This document shows, one piece after another, positions 11,180 to 20,949 of a stretch of DNA of 64,000 nt. A program made the position numbers and the translations under genes. The DNA lies in the NCBI GenBank assembly GCA_026419785.1, contig JAODTK010003309.1, forward strand, positions 62,001-126,000. The letters run 5' to 3'. Below the pieces are notes generated by a model. It saw only the letters and a list, made by a program, of their open reading frames with translations, was not told the DNA's origin and made no database searches. Source of the DNA: Sclerodactyla briareus (Eukaryota > Echinodermata > Holothuroidea > Dendrochirotida > Sclerodactylidae). How positions within the stretch are numbered: position 1 is the first letter of the stretch; each line of letters opens with the position of its first letter.

Positions 11180-12115
11180 TTGTTAGTACACACAAACACC
11201 GCGTTTAGGAGGACACCGGGGTAGTGTTGTGAGAACAACGCACTCATGAAGATGATCATAGTTAAATAGACATGGGGATTCAGCCCCAGTATTTTGATCG
11301 ATATCATAATCTATAGCATTTAGATGGATTATATGTCTATCCCATGCCTTCGCCCCGGACTCAAAGAGTTTTCAAATCCTTCCTGGAGACTAAGGTGATT
11401 CACATCAAATGAGCGTAGCTGTGAGTCAATTTGATAGGTCATGTCATTATATTACATACAAAGAACAGTGGGCCCCCCCAAGAACCCTGGGGAACCCGAA
11501 AGAACAAGAGCGGAGGCTGATGAAGCAGCATCAATAACCACACTTTGAGTCTGTGAGTCAGAAACCTATCAATCTAATGGAAAGGATACCACGGACCGCG
11601 TGGTTGTTCTTGGCCAGCAACTTGCAATGAAGACACAACTCGAAGGCCTTTGAGAATCCGAATGCTCATACAACTTGAAACATTAATTGTCGTAATAGTG
11701 ATGTGTGGATCGGAACGTTGTCATAGGTTGGTTTGTTGTACCTGAGCGATTTCTTCTAAAAACCGTGTACCGTGCGTGCTCAGAACTTCAGCCTTGTCAC
11801 AACTCAGAACTTTGTAAGAGTACTAAGCTTCAGAGGGGCTCCCCGCTAGTTCATTCTTTTTTGTGTTCGTTATATTTCCGGGAAGAGACGATTGTTGCCT
11901 GTATGAATGCATTACATAGTGTTTTCAATTCAAATTTGTGTGCTTTTTATTTTTTTTTTAAATGGAGTCAGTTTGCCACACCCCCCCCCCGGGGCAAAGC
12001 AGGTTCTCTCCCTTTAATGCTACTCCAATTGACCATGTGTAAAGCAGTAGATTTTCCTAGGAACTGTGGTTTAAACTTTGGTTCTCACCTCTGAACCATT
12101 AAACATTATGCATGC
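11180..12115. other. Stretch with no confirmed feature
   Basis: On the minus strand near 11490 the peptide VPQGSWGGPLFF resembles the reverse-transcriptase VPQGSxLGPLLF block, but flanking frames do not support it. A 129-codon plus frame at 11705-12094 is among the longer frames here; it has no signal, domain or repeat I recognise and crosses T- and C-runs. Confidence 0.35.
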
Positions 12116-12129
12116 GTCGCTTATACCCG

Positions 12130-12880
12130 GGATGACCAGCTGTGTCTTCACCAAAGATGGTTTGGAAGTCAAAAAGTCAATAATTTAGATCCCCAGGAAG
12201 GAGGAAACAAAATAATTAGTAAGAAGGAGAAGTAACAACGACGTCCACACAAGCTGTGGTCACGCCCCGGTCATTAGTTACCTCCGATAATCTAGCCAAC
12301 GGAAGCAGGGGGACGCCAATCTTCGGTCGGATGCAGGGTGCCAGTACGGCCTACCATTCGAGCCGCCAAACCAAAGGATAAATAGGCAAGATCCAAATAT
12401 TCGTCGCAAATTTGATCATTGTGACATGATTGCTTGGGTCTTGCAATCAGTGATGGAATAAGCAGGAATAAGACTTGAAGATAACACACAGCCCCCGAGG
12501 GGTCCAGTATGCCTATGCAGTCGGCAGTTTGGACATCCCTATTCTGGACAACTTGGGGTCGGTTACATAGGTAGACTGCGGATCCATTGAATCGATCTGC
12601 AGTTCACCTGAATGCTAAATGACCTCCCCAGGTAACTAAGGATGTCAGGCCTGATTGGTATGGTAACGTCGAGGAATATAAACGAACGAAAAAACAGACC
12701 TAAGAGATGATTCGGCCTGTTCAAAATGTTGCAAAAATCGTATAAAGAATTACAGTCACGTAATAGCATTATCAACACCACGTTTACCCGGATCATATCA
12801 ATGACTAGCCCTCTTGCCAAGGAAAAGGGGAGGAGGAAGCATAAAACAACCTTCAGGACACTCATAAAGCGTTGAGTTGG
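12130..12880 (-). pseudogene. CR1/Rex-like LINE, RT palm fragment (same family as 1765-4180)
   Basis: The minus-strand frames give GVDNAIT near 12775, SSLRSVF near 12700, RPDILVTWGGHLAF-like sequence near 12645, and NCRSIQWIRS at about 12604-12575. The same peptide string, with SCRSIQWILS, occurs in the plus-strand element at 3465-3500, so the two are copies of one family. Only the fingers-to-palm region survives, with frame changes. The fragment fades near 12130. Confidence 0.75.
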
Positions 12881-13039
12881 AGAGATGGGTGGATCATCAC
12901 TTAAACACGAACGGTTTTCTTTTTTTGGAAATAGTTGGAAATATTTAGATCTCGAGCCTAGCTATAGACTAGAGCGATGTTGAAATATCGCTCGCAACAA
13001 TGCTTGTTCGACAAAGGCCATACGGAATAGGAAAAAATT

Positions 13040-13345
13040 GGCAACAGTCACTAGAAATAGTATGAAAGTAGTAAGGGGGTTTGCGGGGGGTGGTCCTCAC
13101 CTATTGTTGTTGCTGCGGGCGAACAGCGACTTCATTGTTCAGGGGAGGCTACCCTGACATACGGAATCCGATTCAACGAATTTTGGGACCGGATCTTGGA
13201 CAAAAAAACAACTCTAATATTTCGTTGGCCTTGGTGGCGTGAAGTTGCAATTGTGTGGTGGCTCGTCACATCCAAATTGATGAACGATACCGAAAATGGC
13301 TGACCAAGTCGGAAGTATGACTGTGAATGCCCATGAGCCTGCAAT
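13040..13345 (+). repeat. Dispersed repeat, family R2, copy 1
   Basis: Aligns in the same orientation with 26045-26360. Shared blocks are TAGTAAGGGGG, GATTC-ACTCAACG-ATTT, GGATCTTGG, TAATATTTC, a GTGTGGTGG box and GTCACA. The element class is unknown. A minus-strand frame across it is not supported as a gene. Confidence 0.65.
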
Positions 13346-13349
13346 TAGC

Positions 13350-14420
13350 AATAGAACCCGGTCCGGATTATTTTGAATCAGGCTGAAAAAAAATATAGTC
13401 GATCGAACCAATTGATCAATTTCGTGAGCTTTTTATTAGCTCAGGACTTGTAAGCTGCGCTGAGCAGAAGTGTACAAAAGTCTTCACGAGAGGAGTATCG
13501 TTCTTCGTGGCAAAATGGTTGGAGGCACTGCAGTAACCTATTCTGGTTAACGGTCAGATGGGTTTAATTAAACGAGTTTGGGAAGTTCAAGAAACGCTGA
13601 GTGCCTATCAATTAGTGACAATACGTCAGTGAAATTGTTAATCGTGCAGTCATAGCCACCGATTTGAAAACGAGTGCTCACATTTGTATCATAGTTTGTT
13701 CTGGGGGACGTGACATAGAGAGTTTGATGAAAAGCCAGTTAAATGGCAGCGACGCCTCCAGGACGTTACGGCAAATCCGCCCCCACTGTGATTTGATAGC
13801 GATACGGTATATATCAAAACAATGATACTAAACGATATAAATGCAACAAACGATTTGTCGATATATCGTCGATTCTACCTAATGAGAAGCTTACAATAGT
13901 TGCTCAAATTGTTCAATCAAGAAAAAATTTCAAGCAATTCAAGAACGCGAAATATTAAAGTGGTTTTTGTTTTTTGGCCCAAAGATCAAGGCCCGAAAGC
14001 TGTTAATTTGTGTCGGTTCCAGGAAATCTCAGGTAGCCTCCCCTAACAACTTAACAATCAATTCATGTTCGACGGCAGCGCAACACTAGACCCGGTTTGA
14101 CCCAGCGTTAACACTCCCTTACTACCATTTTTCAGTTGAAGGTCTACACAGACTCGCCTGTGAGAAATGGATACAAATACTGATATCGTAATGACAATCA
14201 TTCGCAAAATAAAGCTTCAAATAAATCAGTGCGAAACCTTAATCAGTGACATTTGAGTAGCCATAATTTGTTATTCCCCGTAATAAAAAAATTTAGTTGC
14301 ATGCTGCGCACGTGTTCTAGGCAACACGCACTTCTGCCATTGAGCCCTCTTGTGTTCACATGTCACTTGATTATTTCAAATCGCCATTATGAAGCTCCGT
14401 GAGAAAAAAACGGCAATCAG
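13350..14420. other. Stretch with no recognised feature
   Basis: AT-rich. It contains several CGATAT/TATCG motifs around 13795-13875, but no clear repeat unit or gene. Confidence 0.45.
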
Positions 14421-14600
14421 CATCGTCAGGTAAAATATGAACAGCGTCACACAGTGGGTTTACATCGTCACCTGATGAAATAATCGTCAAATATTGTTGA
14501 CATCGTCAAATGGTAATTACACGCCCAACAATGTAAACATCGCCAGACAGTGAATAAGAGCGTCAGTATCGAATTACATTCGTCACATAATGAAAATGAA
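14421..14600 (+). repeat. CGTCA minisatellite, 18-21 bp period
   Basis: Nine CGTCA or CGCC(A/C) boxes begin at 14424, 14445, 14466, 14484, 14503, 14522, 14541, 14561 and 14581, that is every 18-21 bases. The approximate unit is CGTCACCTGATGTAAACAT. Units are diverged in the spacer but keep the box and a trailing ACAT. More degenerate units may continue to about 14690 (CATCGCCACCTGACAT). Confidence 0.8.
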
Positions 14601-14754
14601 AATGAAAATTTTAAAAACCCCTCTCCAGCGAAACATAACATGTCGTAGATCATCAACTATTACATTAACATCGCCACCTGACATCTCATCTCCACATTAA
14701 AGTTACGTCACTACCTATTGTCGCCGAATAACGTTGCCGTTTTCGCCGTTTCCT

Positions 14755-14883
14755 ACATTCACAAGCCACCTCCCAGGGTGGCGTGGGACGTTTCAAGAGA
14801 CACGCTTTTTCAACGAGCACTGTGGAAAATGCATGAAGGTTTTGCAGTCTCGGGAGCTCTACCGAATGAGCTAATCGCCTCCC
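14755..14883 (-). mobile_element. tRNA-derived SINE, 5' part (family S1)
   Basis: Read on the minus strand it starts GGGAGGCGATTAGCTCATTC, followed by GGTAGAGC, an A-box-like pol III promoter. After about 50 bases it has GTGTCTCTTGAAACGTC, aligning with GTCTCCTCGAATGTC in the copies at 30930-31200 and 52823-53170. The 3' half is missing. Confidence 0.6.
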
Positions 14884-14889
14884 TTTCAA

Positions 14890-15322
14890 ATATTGAATAT
14901 CGTTCAGTTACGAATCCCAATCTCTACACTAGGATTTCTATGAAAGCTATTACCATTAATTTTTTAGACAAGGGCAGACAAATGCATGTACTATTTGAAG
15001 TGAGAAAATATTCACCGCGAGTTCACTCAACGACAGGCAAATTGCATTTGTATGAGTAACATTGTTTCAGCAACCTTGATACTTGGCTTCGTTAAAACTC
15101 TACTTTAAATTGCAGGGAAGTGGGGATTTCCAGGTAGAGCAACATGGATGCGAAAAGTACCAGTATGGGTATCTCATTAGTATTAAAGCTAGGAGTGCAA
15201 TCGCCCTACAGCACAGGTGTGGAGGACATTTCCTCCTTTAAGCTACATGTAGGGCGGCTGCTGCGGTCGGTTGTACACGCCTCTCAAGTTACAAAAACAT
15301 GACTATTGTTCATCTCCATCGG
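14890..15322. other. Stretch with no recognised feature
   Basis: Part of a 113-codon plus frame (14718-15059) runs through the SINE and is rejected as a gene. Nothing else was recognised. Confidence 0.45.
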
Positions 15323-15598
15323 CTACGTATCAGCGTCAATCCAGTATAGGATCTTCATTGTTGGATTGCCGGGGCAGGTGCTAGTCTGGGGTATTGTCGT
15401 TATGTCAGCTGCGAATTCTAGATAGTCGCTTAGATGGTCAGCGAATGGTGCCATTCCTATGTTATTTGCTCCTTCAAACCTGGCGGAAATCCTGGTCCTT
15501 AGATCGTCAGTCGCGTGAATCCTTTGGGCCCAAAGCCAAAACTGACCCGCTAACTTGGATCCCCTGATAGAGCCACGAATCCAGCATTGTAAACCCAA
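15323..15598 (-). other. Unrecognised 91-codon open frame
   Basis: The minus-strand frame has balanced amino-acid composition, including SKLAGQFWLWAQRIHATDDL and RTRISARFEGANN, and is less repeat-like than most frames here. I do not recognise the family. It could be a fragment of a transposon protein. No neighbouring frame extends it, no splice structure is obvious, and its right edge enters a MITE-like repeat. Confidence 0.25.
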
Positions 15599-15690
15599 CG
15601 CACCGAAATAACTCGAAACATATATACTGCATATATCGAATTAATTTTTACGCCTGGACACTTTCAAATTCACCCAACCCAAATGATGCA
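15589..15690 (+). repeat. Partial copy of the 7605-7796 inverted-repeat element
   Basis: It begins CATTGTAAACCCAACGC and continues with AATAACT-GA-ACAT, matching the left arm and adjoining interior (GACACTTTCAAATTCACCC versus GACATTTTCGAGTTCAC) of the element at 7605. The right arm is not found. Confidence 0.6.
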
Positions 15691-15699
15691 CCCAACTCG

Positions 15700-16600
15700 A
15701 ATGAGCTTTGAACTCATGAAACAGCGACAAATCCAGGACCTCGTTAGAACGTGCAGTAACGAATAACTAATTTTGAAACCAAAGAAGATTCTGTACAATT
15801 CTGTACGGAGAACTGGCAACCCTGGCAGGTAGAAGCAGATGATACCGGTAGCTCCGTGAATTTTATCGAATTTCACCGAATTTGTCGTATGTATCATATG
15901 TACTCTTGTATTATTTTGACGGATCTTATTGTTACTTTGAACTTTTGAATCATCATTTGAATCTTACTGAGGATTTCAGCAATAATGTATCCACTGTCAG
16001 GGTCATACTGGAATGAATATCGACTGGATTGAGCCTAACGTTATCAAACGCGTGTAGGGGGCAAACGCCCATTAATTTCCCTATTGACTTACACACTAAA
16101 TTGGGTCCGTTCTCAGCCATCCTGGCACCTCCAGAAGTTTTACCTCGAATATCGCCATACCCCACGGTGAAGCAGAGAGTCCACCATTCCAACGATGTGC
16201 AATTCGATGTACCATGACCGTGTAGATTTTGAGCTAGTAGGGGATCTATTTTTAGCATGGTATTTCCGACCCAGTTTTCCGACGGACCCTCGACCAGGGC
16301 CTATTTTAGTCCTTGAATTTTCAAACAGCCAAAAGTGGACCAATTTTCATGAAACTTCAGCATTTGTACTTTGAAATATCCCCTTTCAGATAAAGTCAAA
16401 AGTAAATTTGCATTCCCTTACCACAAAGCAGCAGATGTACCCCCAAATAATATTATGGACTCATTTTTGGATAACCTTTTCGGCGGATGAATCTTCAAGC
16501 TAATACGTGTGTGCCACCTATACACTCAAGTTATACTACTGTGTGCCGCATAGGCTGAAACCAAGCTATTCAACTATAGACACGTACAGGCCTACGACGA
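15700..16600. other. Stretch with no recognised feature
   Basis: Only short open frames without domains are present. Confidence 0.45.
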
Positions 16601-16612
16601 CGCTCAGTTACC

Positions 16613-16834
16613 ATGGAAACAGACACACTTCACGAGCTGGCTACGCGAAGCAACACAGAGGAGTCTCGGACTAATCTGCTTTCACGATGCTCAGAGAGCT
16701 GTTGTTATCCCGATGGCGAACGAGCCAAGCATGTCACTTGCGACTCCTGTGGTGTAAATTACCACAAACAAATTCGCACATCCCTTGTTTATTTCTTCTT
16801 GGTGATCTCAGGGTCCATCGCAGAGCGTGTATGA
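16613..16834 (+). pseudogene. LINE ORF1-like fragment with a PHD-type zinc finger
   Basis: A 73-codon frame opens at ATG 16613 in a strong initiation context (ACCATGG). It encodes METDTLHELATRSNTEESRT, then a cysteine cluster ending TCDSCGVNYH, the C-x2-C-x4-H half of a PHD-like finger. CR1/L2-type LINE ORFs often begin with such a finger. The frame then drifts into hydrophobic sequence, so the element is truncated or frameshifted. A host zinc-finger exon is possible but less likely in this neighbourhood. Confidence 0.4.
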
Positions 16835-16839
16835 GAGAA

Positions 16840-17244
16840 GCACACCCATAAACAATGTTAATGTGGTACTTTTCGCCCCATTATCTTGACCCGTCTGTTA
16901 TAATATCTACAAGAGTATGTTCCCAGACAGCGAGCATTGTATTTGAATACATAATACATACATTCAAAATTCTCGAATATAGATGCACAGTCGATTCCTA
17001 AACTCCGGAGTACACCATCCTACACAATTGTGTTGGCTAAGTTAGTAATCAGGTAATAGCATAATGTTACGATAATACGGCTGACCACAGTCTATACGAG
17101 TGCGCATGCTCATTGACCTCCAAGAAACTCCATGCTCACAGTTTTTTGTGTGATTATTACACATTCCGTACATTAAAATATCAGTAGGTCCAACTTTTCT
17201 CAAGCACTTCACGAACGATGAAAACAAATGTCTATTGAAACTGA
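16840..17244. other. Stretch with no recognised feature
   Basis: AT-rich and without motifs. R1 repeat similarity may extend weakly into its right half. Confidence 0.4.
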
Positions 17245-17450
17245 ACTGGAGAAAGGATATCGCCGTGCAAGCAAGCACGAAACTTTGCGTGTTTTCCGCA
17301 TACAATGCCTACAAAGACAAGTACAATAAGAATAAGTTACGCTGCCAGATTTAGTGCTTGAAGAGGCATGATTGTCGGGTAGGAATTAAAAGAGGATGAA
17401 ACTCTGAAAGTATCCACTCATATATGAAGCAGCAATAAGCATTTTGCCTA
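17245..17450 (+). repeat. Dispersed repeat, family R1, copy 2
   Basis: Matches the reverse complement of 1-205, including GCCGTGCAAGCAAGCACGAA and GAAAGTATCCACTCATATAT. The two copies are inverted relative to each other and about 17 kb apart. Confidence 0.7.
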
Positions 17451-17454
17451 AAAA

Positions 17455-18240
17455 TATTTCCAATATATTGTTCCCTTCCCAAGTGAGGTGCATTTAAAAC
17501 TTGAAAACGGGCGCCGCCATTTCCCCTCAAATGAATGGCAGGAGACTTGAAAAAAGTCCATTATGATGTCAACACAACCCCCACTGGCAGGAATTTCATG
17601 TAGTTCCTTATGTTTATTACCTATCATGAACACTAATGAGCAATACAATGCACACTTTCCTAATGAAATAATGAAGTATATACTGTGGAGTTGGAAATTA
17701 ACACTATAATTAAACTGGCATTTCTCGGAAATTGAACAATATTTTTCGATCAAATTTGGGGAAGATGTTCATGGCATGTTGGTCTTTAATTTGGCATCAT
17801 TAGTTCACTTTCGAACAATCAGACTTACATTCTCGATCGACAGCGACGTACGTCTCCATGGCGTCCACCGTCCTCACTCATGCAATTCTATACCGGTATA
17901 GATATCGTCATTATTAAAGTCACACAACAATAACTTCGACATGTATTGTTGATGAATATTGTTAGTTCTATTTTAGTTCACGGGGAGAGTGGTCAGTTGG
18001 TAGTTAGTTATTTCAGAAGAAAATGTCTAAAATAATGTATTCACGTTCCCTTTGTCAGTAGTTCTCACAGGGAATGAGACGATTCATTGTGTTAGTGTGT
18101 TATTCCTTACATTTTATTGTTTTGTCAGCGAATCTCAGAGTGTTTCGAAAAATTTGGAAGGAAACCTCTAGTGGACACTACCTGTATTTCCCCAGCAATA
18201 ACGGCATGATTTCATGCCTTGTTTGGTGTCCGCAAGTTTA
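17455..18240. other. Stretch with no recognised feature
   Basis: Open frames here (such as 17448-17753 minus) carry no motif. Nothing else seen. Confidence 0.45.
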
Positions 18241-18246
18241 TCGACC

Positions 18247-18475
18247 AATTTCAATGAAATCTGAGCCGGGTGGGGTTGTTACTAAACCAACAATTGGGTC
18301 TCAAATGACCAATTTGTACTATACCCCCCACATACATGAAACAAAAAACGAAGTTGACGGTATGAATGAAAATCCAGCAACAAGAATCAGCAACAATCAT
18401 AGTGTAATGATCACTCCCATGTTACTAAGAAGTTACCAACAGTTTCAATAGCGATGGAGTTTCTTTTTCACACAG
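18247..18475 (+). repeat. Local duplication A, copy 1
   Basis: Aligns with 19765-19985. Shared blocks are AATC(T)GA-CCGGGT-GGG-TGT-ACTAAA, GTTGA-GGTATGAAT, CAGCAACAAGAATCAG and ACTCCCATGTT. The 125-codon frame at 18074-18451 runs through this repeat and is not supported as a gene. Confidence 0.7.
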
Positions 18476-18494
18476 ATTATTCTGTGGATCAACA

Positions 18495-19760
18495 TCCCCA
18501 CCTGATTTTGTTTTATCAGTTGGTACATGTTCTCCTTCTCAGCTACGACTGCGTCCGTACCTACGGAATCGTATCGTTATGCTGTGTTAGTTCTGTTATT
18601 TGTTGGCCCGGATTCACAGAGAGTTTCCGTTTCATAAAGAACAATGAAATATGGATTGCGCTCCAAACGAGAAGGATCCGGGCGCTCTATGTCTAAGAAC
18701 TATACGCAATTGTTCAGCGGAAATTCTGATTGAACCATTTTTTTTTCGGATCAGCTGAAAATGTACAAAAGAATTCTCACAGTAACGGATGTCATTTTGG
18801 GTTAATCCGAGGCCAAATTTGCATAACGTATGTGATTTCTCAAATTGTTTGCTTTGTTGCATTTGAAGCAAACTTGGGTGGTTAATGTTTCTTCGAGTCA
18901 TAGGAAACCCATTCAATATGTTGTTATTGTTGTTGTTGTTAATGTTATTGTTGTTTGTTCCGGTAAACGAATAAATCACCCAAATAGGAAGACCATGAAG
19001 CATTTAAAATTAATTGAAAACGAGCAGTAAGATTTTGAAATGAATGCGGCAAGATACGTGCTACCAGTGTGCCTCCATCAGTGGGGGTGTCACGTGAGTG
19101 CTCTTAGGCCTGTTGGTAAAGCACTACAACTGCCGAGTCCTGGCTACGCTGCAATTTAGTGGTTGCACAGTCTGATAAGCCACTATACGGAACAATTCGC
19201 ATAACTTCATAACCTAAATCGGTTACAGCTGAAGATTGCCGTAGTGTCTGACAAGACTGGAAAGACAAATATCTCCTAAGCTGACGAATATTATGCAGTC
19301 GATAAAACGCAGCTAGGCATTTCTTGCTAGTTACATCACGGAAGCCAAACCCCAGACCGATCCGATTGCTAATAATGCCCCCGCCTATTTCGAAATACCT
19401 ATTCGCGACCTCAAAGTGTAGGGTTTTTGTTATTTCCAATTTTCACCAGTATATGGTAGTTCAAAGCCTGTCGCACGAACATTTGGTCCCAAAGATATTA
19501 ATACGTTCATCTTTGAGTTACACGTGAATTGGGTAACATAAAAATTATTTATAGAAAGCGTAACTAGCCATTATATTTACTTTTTCGTTGCGCAACATTC
19601 TGGTATTCAGTTTTTCAGTACTGCATGGATGTCAGAAGGGGTTGAGATTTCATTAGAAACGTTCAGTAAACAGTTGATGTAAGTTCTCTCCGGGTGCAGA
19701 AGTTAGTCGTCTCAGAACGGGAATGCCTGAAATTCTGTATTTTCGGCTGGTACTTTCCAA
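18495..19760. other. Stretch with no confirmed feature
   Basis: Contains a (GTT)n-like run near 18920-18960. Open frames at 18632-19003 and 19104-19439 (both minus) have no recognised domain. Confidence 0.4.
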
Positions 19761-19764
19761 ATAT

Positions 19765-19985
19765 TGCGTTCATTGACATGAATCACTCACCGGAATCTGA
19801 ACCGGGTAGGGCTGTCACTAAAACAGAAACACGAGACTTAACAACCCACCAGAGTGAACGAAACAAAGTTGAGGGTATGAATAAAACATACAGCAACAAG
19901 AATCAGTAAATAACAAGTATAATGATTTACTACTCCCATGTTGATAAATGATTAACAAGAGCTTTAGCAGCAATGGTGCTCTCAC
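19765..19985 (+). repeat. Local duplication A, copy 2
   Basis: Second copy of 18247-18475, about 1.5 kb downstream in direct orientation, with many substitutions and small indels. Confidence 0.7.
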
Positions 19986-20083
19986 TACAGTGTACTAATG
20001 ATTACGCACTGGCGACTCGACCGGCCTATTTTCAAACAGGATAATCTGTGAATCTATATCTTTCCTTACAATGACCCTGTCCT

Positions 20084-20103
20084 TGTGTGTGTGTGCATGT
20101 GTG

Positions 20104-20138
<35 letters not shown>
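20084..20138. repeat. (GT)n microsatellite
   Basis: About 27 GT units with two single-base interruptions (a CA and a C). Confidence 0.97.
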
Positions 20139-20204
20139 AGTCAGCAAGCACCCAACGACCATAGTATCCTGGGTCAATGTTTGCAGTTTTTAATTAGAAA
20201 TCAG

Positions 20205-20445
20205 CCCAAAAGCTAGCGTATAAGATTTCTCATGATCGGTAGATGAGTTGATAATGCAGTTTTTGGTTCTATGAAGTTCAAACGAACTGATCAGATCGGC
20301 CATTATATATACTGCTTTTACACATTCGTTTGTTTGGACTTTCCATGAATCCTTGGGGGATGGGGTCCACCTGCAGTCCCGTTGGGTTGAGGTCGTTGTC
20401 GCATAATTCATTCAAATATTTAGAGGTTATCTGATTCACATATGT
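20205..20445 (+). repeat. Local duplication B, copy 1
   Basis: Aligns with 20575-20845. Landmarks are AAGCT-GTA-AAGA, TTTGTTTGGACTTTC, CAGTCCCG, GAGGTCGT and TAATTCAT, then ATTTAGAGGTTATCTGA versus GTTTATCTGAGTTACAT. Confidence 0.65.
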
Positions 20446-20574
20446 ATTGGCGTCGCGTTATCTCCTGAACTGTGAATTTCCTCATGCTGAAATTCTGTTT
20501 GAACGGCGCCATAGTTAACCTGAAGACTATATTATAGCATTAAATGCGCATATTACTTGGAAATTACCCCGAAA

Positions 20575-20845
20575 GCTTATGTACAAGACATCTGATGATG
20601 CGTTGGTGATGATATTCTGAAAAGTTTTATATGACAGTGTATGTAAGTGATGTATGCAGTGAACACAAACTGATTAGATTAAGTAGCTTAATAAGCATAG
20701 CCTAACTGATGTTTGTCGGACTTTCACGAAACGGATATGCACTACGTCCAGTCCCGATAATTTCGACAGCAGATCGAGGTCATCACGGTATTTACTTTTG
20801 ACTAATTCATGCACATTTCTCAAGTTTATCTGAGTTACATGAAAA
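20575..20845 (+). repeat. Local duplication B, copy 2
   Basis: Second, diverged direct copy of 20205-20445. Together with duplication A it shows that 18.2-20.9 kb has been expanded by segmental or element-based duplication. Confidence 0.65.
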
Positions 20846-20949
20846 AAACTGCGGTCATTCTCGGACTCTGGTATCCCAACCAGGCATGACCCTTTTGACG
20901 ATCGCTTTGTTGCCCAAATGATGACTCGAACCGAGTGAGTCACAACTCG

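Noticed and set aside
11440-11540. Reverse-transcriptase-like VPQGSWGGPLFF on the minus strand
   Set aside because: Neighbouring frames show no other RT motif, so one short match was not enough for a LINE call.
16607-16620. X-box-like GTTACCATGGAAAC
   Set aside because: It coincides with a strong Kozak start (ACCATGG) of the zinc-finger frame at 16613, which explains the match without RFX binding.
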